Positions 7,954 to 20,300 of a stretch of DNA of 64,000 nt are shown here, piece after piece. The DNA comes from Aquila chrysaetos chrysaetos (Eukaryota > Chordata > Aves > Accipitriformes > Accipitridae): positions 51,090,505-51,154,504 of the forward strand of contig NC_044009.1 in NCBI RefSeq assembly GCF_900496995.4, written 5' to 3'. Under the pieces are notes generated by a model. That model saw only the letters and a program-made list of their open reading frames with translations, was not told where the DNA came from and did not search any database. Position 1 is the first letter of the stretch; each line of letters starts with the position of its first letter. The position numbers were made by a program, and so were the translations under genes.

Positions 7954-10591
7954 CCGGTACGGTCCTGCCGGAGCTTTGTTGTCGCCGGGGCGCGGGTGAT
8001 GCCGCGTTTCTCTCCCCGTCGACCCGGGGGGGGGGGTTGCTTCTTACCGACCCCCCCCCCCCCCTTGCTCCCAGCACCGGGTTTGGGGGGGGTTAATGTC
8101 GGCTTGGGGGGGGGCTCTCTGCTGAAGGCGCGGTGTTGTGAGGAAAGTTCGGGGTGGCTCCGGTGGGTGCTGAGCCCCCGGCTCGTCTCAAAAGTGTTGT
8201 TTTTTTCCGGCCGCAGCGGGGAAATTCGGTGGCCGAAATAACGGCAGGGTGCCGGGGAGCCTTCGGGATTTGACCCCCCGCCCCGGTTGGGCTCTCTGCG
8301 GTGGTTTCAGGCCGTTCTTTGAGTTATTAAAGCCCTGGGGTCGTTAAGGCCCCGGTCGTACAAAGACCCTACTCGTGAGCTTAACTTCCAGGGATAGTCC
8401 AAGAACTGGACTCCCGAGGAACGTCAATGTTTGCGAGATCGGAATCGGTGTTGCGCGTTCGATAGCAGTACGTGGTTATCGCTGGTGGCTGGCTATATTT
8501 GGTCAATGGTTTGCTCAATTATATATGTCGTGATCTGTTTTTCCATGGCCTTCTGCTGGGAAGGCCAAATGTCTCCATCCACGCTTACGGTTTGTTAGGT
8601 CAGGTACCGCTGGTAGGCTGATCTGACCATATGTTTTTTTTGTCTACCGATTAAAAGGAAAGTTCCGTGTCAAAATGTCTGAAATAGATTAAAACGTAAG
8701 GGGGCAAACTAAATGCCTAGCTCAAGGAAATATTGGAAGAAGCCTTCTCGAGATTTGCAAGAATCCAGAAGTAAGAGTTTGGGCATTAATGCCAAGTTGA
8801 AATAAGAGTCCTCTGCATAAGTAGGATGTTTATATTAAAATTGCTGTTGTCTGCTTATTTCTGGAGCTTAATTATGTCCTCCGTAATTTTAAAAAGACGG
8901 TTTGAGTGCTTAGTTTATTAAGTACTGTGGAGCATGCTGAACCGTGAAGTAGGCCATGAGTATGTATTTCAGTGGGGCATCACGGTTAAATGGTGGTCAG
9001 CAGAGAGCGTATGTCATCTCTGCCTCACGCTGGAAGGATACCCACAAGAAAGGGCTCTCCTGAAATGCTTTGGTATCTCCCATTTCTAATTGGTACATAC
9101 ATGTCTTGTGCGAAGCAGCAATTTTGTGATCAAACTGGAAAGAGTTTGAGAAAGCCGTAATTTGATGGGGTGGAAAGAATGAGAGAAAAATATAGTTGGA
9201 CCGATACTTGACAATATTGTGAGGAAGAATTGAAGGTAGCAGCCATAACTGTAGTTCTTGCTAATAGTTTGCCATTAGTTTTCTGCTAGCTTGTGAAAAC
9301 AAGATTACTTTGGTTTTAAACACGTGAAAAACATGCAATAAGCATAGCCAAAATGGGCAGATACGTATATAAAAGCCCGTTCTTTAAATGTGTGACTCTC
9401 CTTTTAGTTAGTTTACTACAGGGAAGAGTTGGACAGCAAAAGACTGTCCAGGAGTAAAGGACACAGTTTTCTTTTTTTGTTTTGTTTTTTTTTTCATGAC
9501 AATGCTTCCTTTCTCAACCTGAGATACCATTGATCTGCTTTCATCTGTACATGGAAACCTATAGCGGCTACAGGATTATGCTCCCAATGTATGTAGAGCT
9601 GCAGATCTGCCTGCAACTTTCACGGCCTACAGCCAACGGGATGTGTTATTTATTACGGGGATTTAACAGTTTAATTTCTTTGTGTTTTAGTGTTAAAAAT
9701 AGGTATGATGTGATTTGATACGATTGCTCGGTAAAATACCCTAACAGAATTCTAAAGCCGGGCAGAATAATGCGGGGTCTTCTCTTACTTTAAATCCTAG
9801 CGATAAAATTACTAATAAAACCTTCATTTCCATAGGCCTCCAGCTCCTGCAGCCAAGTCTGTGCTAGAAAGACAATCGCTGATTTGGGGGGAATTGGATA
9901 GGGAAGGTCCCTCCTGAGGAGCCAGCCACTGGTGGGGCTGGGATTCTGAGTTGTGTCAGAGGCAGTTCCTGCATTTCTGCGGCGCCTGGCACGAAGGGGT
10001 CTTCAGGCTGGTTTGGGGTTTCTGGCTGCTGTCGCAACAGCCTTCTAAGAACTGAAAGAATTGCCTCAACCTGCGTTAAGGGAGTCTGTGTTATCAACAG
10101 CTATAACTAAAGGGCAGTATGGTTTTGTCTTGTTTGGTCTTTTGAGCCAAAATTGAGAATTATTTTCCTGTATTCCAGGTTGGTGGCTTCCCAGACTCCA
10201 GGTCAGAGAGATTGTTTTGAATTAGCAAGGAGCCTACCATGGCAAAATGTAGGCTGTGCTAGACATGAAGATGCTTGCTGTTCAGGCCAGACTTATATTT
10301 GTCTTGAACAGTCTTTCCTTGGAGTTTGCTTTCTAACCTTTCTTTGTAGATGAATGTGTTAGTTTCTATTTAGACTAGGTAGGCGGATGTTTGAAGAGAA
10401 TCTTTATGATGCAATACTTTCAATAATTTAACTTCTCTTTGCTTGCAGTCCTTTCATTCTTCTTTGGCTCTGGAGGAATCAGTCTTTCTCCTTGTTAAAA
10501 AGCACTGAAGATCTTGGCATAAGTAACAGTCCACTCAAAAATGGAATGCCTTGGTTTTCAGCTGGGTTATTTAATTTGGTTTGTCAGTAGA

Positions 10592-10613
10592 TTTTTTTTT
10601 TTTTTTTTTTTTT
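10592..10613. repeat. Poly(T) run of 22
   Basis: Uninterrupted T homopolymer. No adjacent retroelement body is recognisable. Confidence 0.95.
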
Positions 10614-11563
10614 GTCCCCTACTGTTATTCGTGGCAATTCCTTGTATGTGGAAGATCAGTAACTTGAATACAGTCCATAACTACAAAATTAGTTTCTGAA
10701 GCAGCAGCAGCGAGTGCTTATTGTGGATGTTCCTTCTGGAAAGCAGTAGACCAGGTGGGTGGCCCCTCGTGCCCATCTGGAGCCCCACTAATGTCAGCGT
10801 GTCTTTCTATGGGCTTAAGAGACCACATGCACAAAGCAGCTTGCAGGAGAAGAATCTCATCTGTTAATGGCTCAGGACACAAATTTTGAAAGTGGCTAAG
10901 CTTCCTTTCCAAAAATACTGTTAAAACTTTTGGAAAGTGGGGAGTTCGGTTTCTTCTTTTGGGCTTGTTCAGTTGCTTGGGAGCTTGGTTTTGTTTGGTT
11001 GGTTGTTTTTTTTTTTTAGGACCCTGCATTGGTTTCTGTTTTGTCCCAGTGGAAGTGGGTGTCAAAGTTACCACTGATTTTAACAGTAAAGAGATACAGG
11101 ATACGTTTTTGAATGCTCTTATGTCATTAAGGACCTGCTTATTCTTTTTAAGAGTTATTTGAATGTTTGAGGCCACAGGCTTTCACTGGCTATTCTTTGT
11201 AATTATTTTTGGAACTATTAGGTGGAATAATACTGCTCGATCAGTTTCAAATAGGCCTGCGCAGGAACCAAAGGCTGTATTAGGAATAAAATTTTGGAAG
11301 ACCATTGGAGACAGATAACGATTAAAGCATCCTGAAAGCTATGTAGCTAGAGTTAAACCAAGTGGGATGCTAATAAAAAGCAGCAGTTAAGAAATTAAGA
11401 AGTGCTGACTCCTTTCCTCTCTTCAAATTCCAAGTTCTTTATTATAGCGATACCTATTTTTGTGATGAATCGTCTAGAAAGGAGTTCAGGCTTTGCACTA
11501 TTTTTAAATCAAGGTAAAATTTGTCAAAACCACTTATACTGCAGTGTTATGAAGTGTATGAGT

Positions 11564-11577
11564 ACGTATGCATACGT
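11564..11577. repeat. 14-bp perfect palindrome ACGTATGCATACGT
   Basis: A perfect self-complementary sequence within a longer alternating purine-pyrimidine stretch. No function is assigned. Confidence 0.8.
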
Positions 11578-12954
11578 GTTTAGCTACATACACAAGTGCA
11601 CATGTGTATATACAAACAAGTATATGGAAGAAGTGTAAAAAATAGATACCTTAACACAGTACCTAAAATTAAAGCGACTGCATGGCTCCAAAGATCTGTA
11701 TTTCGAGCCTTTTACCTCTAAGTTGTTGTTTTGATCTGGCACATGGCAGCAGGAATCAGTCATTACCGTGAGATGGCTATTCATAGACCTTTGTGAAATG
11801 AGTTGATCATCTCAGTTTATCTGCAGCTTGACAGGTGTTCCCATCACAAAAATCTCCACTACCTCCCGTCCTTCCCATGGGAATGACTAAGTAACAAATC
11901 GTGGAGAGTGGCTTTGAGTGTTGGTTCCTTGGGTTGGAGCTGAGAAACACTGTAGAGGGCAATACAGGAGGGCTGGAGATGCCCACGATACAGTTGCCAC
12001 TTTGTAGTTTGTTTGGGGGTTGTTGTTTTTGTGGTTTTTGTTTTTGTTTTTTTTTAATCCTCTGTTTCAGTAGCTTTAAATTTATTTAAAAAATGAAATG
12101 GTAAAATGTCTGGAAATTCTTTTTGAGGTTTCTGATAACTTTCTTTTATCAAAGAAAGAATAAAGGATTTCATTTATTACTCTGGTTAAATTCTTCAGTG
12201 TGCTTTATTTATTTATTTATATCTTCTACAGGAAGTATTTTAAAATAAAGTAGGTAAGCAGTATTTTTAAAATTCTTGTCACAATATCTGGTAACTAAGA
12301 CCTGTAGAAGCAAGATGTGAATTACATGATTCCTATATGAGGTAAAATTGAAGCCCAGGATTAAAAAATATATATATTCTCATAATTTTTGCTTAGTCTA
12401 CATTTTCAGTGCCGTTAAATCCAAAATTATTTTGGTGACTTACTGAAGGAGGAGTAATCTGAAATGTAAATAGCATCTTAAATATTAGGGCCCTTGGTTT
12501 GCAGCATCAGTAGCGTGGCCTCGCTAAGAAAAATTCCCAAGTGAGGGAACAAGAACAGTTGTCAATTGTTTGCACAACAAATCCTGTTGGATCAAATGGT
12601 GATATTCTCAACATTTAGATAAAGAGAGGCTTGCAATAATGTTGCCTTGTACCCTGCTGCCAAAGGAAACAAATGCAGTCTAAGTTAGGAGAAAAGTAAA
12701 AGTCGGCCAAATAGAAGCTAGGCCTACGTATCATAAATATAGATAGTCTAATTTTTCCATTCGTACTGCCTAATGTTTCAAAAACACGTAAATTAAATTT
12801 CGATTTGCCAAGTTTAGACTTTATTTTAAGCTCTGGTAGATTGTTGCCACCACATTATTTAGGATTATCTGTTGTGACAAACTAAACCCTTGACAAAAAC
12901 CAAATGTTTTTCACATTTTTATATTCATCCTTTAAGCTTTTACCTGTATACCTC

Positions 12955-13037
12955 ATGTATATTTTTATATAATATACACACTCATGCATGCATATTTATA
13001 CATACATGTGTGCGTGTATATATACATGCATATGTAT
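12955..13037. repeat. Imperfect (TA/TG/CA)n simple repeat
   Basis: Alternating purine-pyrimidine sequence made of TATA, CATGCATG and TGTGCGTGTATATA units. It is a degenerate microsatellite. Confidence 0.8.
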
Positions 13038-16000
13038 GATTAACCCCACTAGAATGAGTACAAATGTCATGTGTTTTGGTAGGACTCAAGCTGTAGCATT
13101 GACAATAACAAGCAGCTGGCACTGGCTTTATATTTTGACTGTGTTTGCACCTAATCTACTTTTAAATTACATATATTTTAAATTTATTTAATTTTTTGCT
13201 TTTAAGACTGATGCAATGAAGTTTTATACATCTTTAATTTTTTTATATAAGCACACCATCAACTTAAGGAGGTAAATTTTATTTATTTTCTACGTATGTA
13301 GAAGACAAGCACAAAAAAAAGTTTTTGCTGGATCTTCTCATCCAAGCCCTAGATGAGGAGAAGAATTTTTTAGTATCTGATATTTTTGTAAGAAAACACT
13401 GCAAAAGTAGACGAACGAGATCATTGATTAAAGAAACGAAGTAGTCAGAAATCTGTAGCGAGCTGATTTTTTTTAGAACAGAACTTTCTTTTGTCTTTTA
13501 TGGGCTTGGGGGCAGAAGGGTGGGATACATTGTCCCCTCGTAATCTTTATGGGGAAGAAGCTCGGCTAAAGCAAATTATGAGAGGGATCAGATTTAAGAG
13601 GTAGACATGTTGGTATAAGTTGGTGATGCAACGTGTTTTTGTTATGATGTTCTTGAGCATGGCTACTTGAAATGTGAAACGATATTATAAGCTCTGCTGG
13701 TATTTCAAAGTTCAGTAACTTTTCTTGATGCATTTTGAAGTCTGAAGAGAAAAAGCCTTTGGAAAATACCGTTCTGATTTGCAACCATTTGTTTTAAAGT
13801 TTTCTGGCTTTTAAAATTTTTTTCTTGAAGGATCAGACTGTGTTTCTCAAGGATAGCCCCCTCTGAAAACTTTAAGTCATTTTCCTCAGAAGACTCCCAT
13901 TCATACTATCTTAGGAAAGGTTAGGCTTTTTTAAGGTACTCTTTCAAAATATTTTTCCTGCTTTAACGTTCTGTCACACAGGAGTTCTTGCCGAAGGGAT
14001 TCTTGGCCGTTTTAGAAACTGTAATCTAGTTAAAAGGTTTGTTTATGCTTCCCATCTCTGTTCTGCTGATGGTATTAGAGTGCGGGCCAGAGCCAGGCAG
14101 CTAACTGTTTATAGCAGTCAAACTTCAATTAAAGCTGCAGCCTTCAGTTTACTAAATATCAATATGTTCATGGCAGCTGCAAAGAATTGCAGAAAGGATG
14201 AAAGTAGAGTGGTGGCCTATGATTTCTCTTTCTCAATAAATTTTTTTCACTTGTTCTTTTCATACTTAGAATCCTGTGTACACTTTCAGATTGAAAAATG
14301 TTTTGCATTTTGAAAGAAGCTGTCTATGAAAGACAGAGATCTATATTTGGGACTGTATCTTTCTGAGGCAAAACTTTCATTGATTTCAGTGGAAGTTTTG
14401 TCCTAAATAAGGGCTGTGGAGTATGTTCCTCTGTATCGAAGCAGGTATCAAAATTCTTCTACCACAACCGTTGCATAGGCTATTGTCCAAACTCAAAGTA
14501 CCATTGACTTTTCTCTACTGAGATAATGTAAATGTTGAGGGCTGTGAAGCCTCATCTTCTCAGGGTAGCAAGAATGAGCTATGTTTAGTGGACGATAACT
14601 CAAGAATTTGTGTGTTTAAAAAAAAAAAAAAAGGCAAACTAATAACATAGATTTCATTTAAAACTTTAAACTTAAGGCTGATGTTTGGGTTTAAGGATTA
14701 TGTATTTAAAAATATGTGAATTGTTGGAGCCTTTTAAAACACACATGGTTTTCCTTGAAGTCTGCCTTGGTGTTATAAAGTAATAAAGCACGTATGTGTC
14801 TGTAGGCCATCTGAACCGAAGCAGCAAACCGTATCTGGCCTGTAGGCTATTGGTTCCTCACCTCTGTTTTAAAATTAGTAAAATCATTTGCAGTGTGATT
14901 CATTTCTAAAAATTACTTGTCCATCTGTGCAGAGCGTACTAGCTATAAAGTTGCAGTGCTCACTGTGATAGTGTTGATGTTTTTCTGAAAGTTGCGTTAC
15001 TCTTGTAACGTCTTTGTTGTAGCTTTTGTATCACACTTTGGCCAAGTTATTTTTCTTTGATTAATACAGTTTGTATTAGGCATGTAATTGGGGTATTACA
15101 ATACTGCTGTGTAAGGTGATTTTAATTTTTTTGAAATTATCGATAAAGTATTTGTACTCTTGATATTTTGTTATTAAAAATACATATATGAAATCTTTAC
15201 ACTAAGGAAAAAAAAATAAAGGGTCTATTCTGTTTTCACTGATGTCAGTGCTAAAATATTTATTAACTTCCTTGGGTGCGGGATCAAGCCCTAAACCTGA
15301 ATTTTTCATGAGTTCTAACTTCACAAAGGTATTGGGGAATGAGCAGTTCTAACTGTGTAATGATCCCAAAAGCTGGTCGTTAGGCAGCTTCTTAATCAGC
15401 TGGTATGTGGAGTCCTAGTGGGTCACCTTACATATTTAGCTTTCTTCCTGTGCTTGTGGTTTTTGCTGGTCTTTTTCCCATGCTTCTTTTCTTAAAAACT
15501 TCACAGTTATGAATCAGTCTTAATCATTTTTTGTAACTCAAGTCATTGTCTGATGTAAGAGTTCTGCTAAGAATCTGCAGATGCATGGTGAGGTAGAATT
15601 TAATGAGCATATCCCTAGAACTAAAAAATAAACAGCAAATTAAAAGATAATAATTTTTAAGTCTTTTTTTATGTAAAAGCAATTTATGAATACTTTGTGC
15701 CAGTAAAGGTATTCCGCAGTGTAGGAACTACATTGTTTTTCTCAAATAATAATTATCAGAGCAGTAACTGTTGTTTTGTCAGAGGAAAAAAATATATAAA
15801 CTTTGTAGAACCAGTTGTTTATGATTTTTTATTTTATTTGAAAACAGTTGATTGACTTTCTCCAAATATTGATCTATGCTGAATAAGAACAAGTTTATTC
15901 AGGTTTTTTTTGAAGTTATGGGCTTGATACAAAAGCCTGAGACACACTTATCCCATAATGGAACTGTTGGAAGTATATTATTCTCATTTTTTATATTATT

Positions 16001-16899
16001 GCATTTAGCAAAACAGTTTAAAAAGTGTTAATGTTCAGCTTTTGCTAATTATTGCAAATAATCATAATACTTTGTGTGCACTGGAATTCATTTATAGTAA
16101 CTGTATGTCTAGAATGTTTCTGAGCTTCTGTTATATAAAAAATGAAATACTTCTTAGTTTCTGTTTTGGTAGATAGTAGTCAAAACTCATATGTAATATA
16201 TGCAAACGTTCAGTATAATGGTGGTGAATGTAAACTTATTGCTGATGACTGGTGAACCTTAAACTGAAGATATCTTAAAGCATCTCCAGTTATTGTTGTC
16301 TTGAAAGTAAGCTCTTTGTAGAGACTTCTATTTAATGTCCTATTGTAGGGTCTGAAAAAAGTCAGTTAACATGTGTACTAGAGGTCTCCACCGACAGGTA
16401 GTATTTTAGGATTAAGTTATATCAATCTGTATGTTCATAAAAAATATGCAAATAATTACCACTTTTTTTAATCTCTGCATTAAGCCTGTCCAGTGTCATT
16501 CGTAATTGTTCTATTCTCAATTTGCATAGACTCTCTTGTTGTTTACTTTTGCTTTACTCACATACTTTATTTTGCCCTAGCAGAAATACCTAAGAACTTG
16601 CTGACTGTTAGTTGGCCTAAGAAGTAATGTTTGATGCTCAACTTGGTGGCGTTTTTCTGAGTGTCAGTAGTGCAGTGAGTTTGGAATGCCACAAATAAAC
16701 TGGAAACTTCAGAGAATGCATCACTAGGTAGAAATATTTTTTATTTTTGTGCAAACAAAGGATGGTGAAGCCTGTTTCACCGGAGAGGCAGGTTCCCTGA
16801 AGCTGCAAGGTGTTGCCTGTGGATAAGTCTTCCTGCTATTCACTGTGGTATTCAACATTAACTACATTTATTTTAAGGGAAGATTGTGTTTTGCTCTCT

Positions 16900-17305
16900 G
16901 TAAGAGAAAGGAGGATTATAACCGAAAGCTTCTGTAGAGGCCTTGTGGTGTGGGAGTAGGAAGGAAGCAAGCAGTGAGACGTTAGGAAGTAGCAGACTTT
17001 GGGGAGAGGGGTTGGTGGTCAGGAGCGAGGCAGCGCAGCGGGGGTGAGAATGGCAACGGGGAGAGAAAGGGGGATGCGGTGGGGAGGGCAGTGGATGGAG
17101 GCAAAGGAAGCATTTGGAGAAGAGCCGAGGGCTGGGGGGGGAGTGCAGAGGTGGTCAGGGCTATAATGAAAATTGGGAGGCACTTGGGGAACAGGGGCTA
17201 TGTGGCTGTGCGTAAAGTATTTGCCATGGCGGAGGGGAGGAGATCTGGTAATGGACATGATGGGAAGGGGAGATAGTGGCTATTGAAGGAAAAAAAAAAA
17301 AAAAA
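16900..17305. repeat. G/purine-rich low-complexity segment ending in an A16 run
   Basis: About 400 bp whose plus strand is dominated by GGG, GGA and GAG units, very unlike the AT-rich flanks. It ends with a run of 16 A at 17290-17305. Several groups of four G-tracts meet the usual quadruplex pattern, for example at 17000-17115. No coding sequence or known repeat family is recognised. Confidence 0.6.
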
Positions 17306-20300
17306 CCAAAACTGATAGCTTTACCGAAGACACAAGTATGAAGCCCCACAGCTTACGTTTTCACACGCAGTATCAACTGGAAAGTGCTGCTTAATGACAG
17401 TCCTTACCTACAACAGAGTCTCAGGATGATTTTGAAAAGGGAAATAAATAGGCATCTGACTACTGTCGGGCATATAAATAATTTCGTAATACTGTCACTG
17501 TTGCTGCCTCGACTTGGAAGAGCTTAAAGTTGTTACGGTCTAGATTGTCAGGCATATTTGGACACCAAGCACCACTGTTTTCAAATGATAACTGGTATCA
17601 GTAGAAGAGAAATGCTTAAATATCTTTGAGGTCTTTGGCCTAGATGTTTAGGTTTCCATGAGTTGAAGTCTCTAGGCAACTAAATACATGACTTGAGTTC
17701 AGCTTCTTCTTCTTTGTCCTACTTCAGTTCTGTCTTGTGGCTGCAAACTCCACGTCTTGGTTGAGAAAAGCATCAGAGAATTCCGCTGTTCCCGTAGCAT
17801 AAACAGCTCTCTTTGTCAAAGACCTACATGTTTAAGTTTTCATTAGGAAAAGCATCCCATCATTATATTCTGAAAAGGGTGACTGAAATGCTCAGCATGC
17901 CTTCTCTGGCTTGCCATTATTTTGTTTACTTTGACTATATTCTTTCTTACTCGTCTCTAGAGTAAACAATTCTAATCCCCTGCTGTACATGCAAGTCTTT
18001 TTCGTTATTTATTTCTGAACCTCCCTATTTTTTTATGCATCCTTTTGACATCAGATGACCAGAAGTAAACACAGTATTCCTAGTGAGGAGAAACCACTGA
18101 TTTATATGGATTATTCTAATCCAACATCATGCAAGCAAAATCAAAAAATAGTTTGACTACCTAATGATTCAGAAATGCAGAAGTGTTGCCAAAAATTTTA
18201 GCATTTGTTAGCTTTACACTTCAGCAAATGCATTCTGGTAGAGAATTTAACTTCTTTGTTTTAACTCTTATCTTCAGAGTTTTAAGGCTATGAATTTATT
18301 CCACAAAACCAGAAGCGTGTGTTTTACAATTAATAGAAATAAGAAAATTATTTTTTAAATTGCTTGCATCTTCCCTTTCAGATAAATATTTCTAGACTTA
18401 CATATACAGGGACAAACATTCTTCCATTGAATACAGCCAGAAAAGTTTTTTTTATTGAACAGGAGCTTTAATATGATTTAGCATTTTCTCATTTGAGATA
18501 ATGGTCTGAAGTATGGCTTGTGCCATAGGAAATAAATTCAGTTATATCTTAGTGAGAAAAGGAGTATCTCTTGAATAACATCAGTTTCTGTGTATTTTGA
18601 GTGCTTAAATGTATCAACAGAAATAGGAACAAAATTTTTTGAGGAGCCTGAGCAAAAGTAGGAACCAGATGTGTTGATTTTGTAAGCATTAAACAGTCTG
18701 CATTTTAAGAATTATTCTCTAATCCCTTTGAATTCGGTGACTGACGAAATTGTTTTATGTGCCTTTTCTGGACAGTGTTTTTCTGTGTATTTGTCAATCA
18801 TAACTGGAGCCCTGGTATTACTGTAATATACAATAATAGTTATAATGAGGATTTTTTTTTTCATTGACTTCTGTGAAAATTATTTTGGACCTAATACAGG
18901 GGGATGATTTTACATAGTTCAATAAAGAATAAAAAAAGAAAGTGGTAATTTAGGATGAACAGTAGAAGAGACTTCTTGTAATGAGAGAAACTTGATTTCT
19001 AAATTTAATTTGTATCGGATAGCTTAAATTCGAATTGCTGATACCATTCTATGTTAGCTTCTTAGTTTGGCTACAAGGGAAGATCTTTGCACTTACAAGA
19101 AATGAACTTAATTTTTTCATTCCTTTTTTTTCTGTTCAAGACTTAAAAAAAACAAAAACAAAAAAAAAAAAACCCAACCAAAAAAACCCCATACCAAACC
19201 CCAAACCTGTCCCAAAGTACTTAAATGTATGTTTTTCTCTAAACTGCAACAGCTGTACAACATTGTTTTAAATACATATTCTGATACAGTTCTGCCAAAA
19301 ACAAGAAAAAGGGATTTGTTCAATCAGCTGCAATAAAATTATCTGCAAACTAGCAATGAGTAACTTACGCATTCTCCCCATGATTCAGCATTTGATGAAA
19401 AATATGTTAATAAATATTTGCTTTAAGTTAGAAAACCAGATTTGAGAGGATTCAGTTTTTTATTTAGATTTTTATATAGTAATACACAGGTCAGTTGACT
19501 ATTTTACTTCAGACAGGTTGGGGGGGAATCTAACAAAGTGAAAATGCGTGTTCTGCCTGAAATATAAATATATGCTCAGCAACTGGATTGATCACTGATA
19601 ATGTTTCTTGTTAGATGTTTTTCTCACTATTATAAAATAAAAAAAATTAAAATAAAACTTAATTGTTTTTGATAAAAGTGAGGAAAATAATAAATGTCTG
19701 AAACATTCCAGTATGAAGTATTAAATGGGAAATACATGGAGATGTTAAATGTTTAAGAGTGCTGGCCTCATTTTCATTTATAACCAGGGAGCTTTACAAT
19801 ACTTTTACATGATGTTTACCGTGACTTTTGCTTTTTACTTTATTTTAAAGTAAAATGCTTTTTCTACATCGAAAAGTAACAGTCATGCATTCTGTCATCT
19901 TGTAATTTTATTTTTTTGTTGTTTTCTTTTTAATATTATGTACTGTGATTTGGTGCTACCATTATAATATTAAATGTTAATAACACATTTTTAGTAAGAA
20001 AACTTCAAAATAATGTCTGGACAGAACACTCTGTTTCTGTAGAGAAGATAATTGCTCTCCTAAATTTGAATAGCATACACTTGTGTGTGTATGTATGTGG
20101 CTTTTTTTGAGGCTACTTCATTTGATGGTATTATCTCAAAGACATTGCTTCCCTTTGAGATGGATGGGACTTGTACCTCTCTGAGAGGTGAGCTTATGTC
20201 TGGTAGTGAAGTGTAGCATATTTTTCTCTGTGCAGTGGAAAAAGAAGTTTATGACTTGGGCAAAACACTTTCCCCATTTCTGTAGAGACTTGTGTGTTTA

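Larger units (their letters stand above)
6290..8300. promoter_or_regulatory. CpG island: bidirectional promoter of ORC4 (-) and MBD5 (+)
   Basis: About 2 kb of very GC-rich, CpG-dense DNA sits abruptly inside AT-rich flanks. ORC4 exons lie to its left on the minus strand and a donor site for a plus-strand gene lies at 7664/7665, so it lies between head-to-head genes. It holds a palindromic E-box, several ETS-type motifs, a perfect NRF1-type palindrome and a TATA-like element. It also has many C- and G-homopolymers, and long proline- or glycine-rich ORFs in all frames that are by-products of composition. The division of motifs between the two genes is inference. Head-to-head ORC4-MBD5 order is established for amniotes. 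Confidence 0.9.
8300..16880 (+). other. Intronic, no gene recognised
   Basis: AT-rich sequence with a T22 run at 10592-10613, TATTTATT repeats near 12206-12220 and an alternating TA/CA/TG stretch at about 12955-13037. A GC-richer block at about 9835-10095 has a minus-strand 77-codon ORF of unknown meaning. No mobile-element family was recognised. Confidence 0.6.

Noticed and set aside
7599..8241. 165- and 190-codon glycine-rich ORFs
   Set aside because: Produced by G homopolymers and GGC repeats. They cross the strong donor at 7664/7665 and have no domain-like sequence.
10718..11176. 152-codon minus-strand ORF, lysine-rich in the middle
   Set aside because: The lysine/glutamine-rich part comes from T-rich and GTTT-type DNA. 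No family resemblance and no splice or promoter support.
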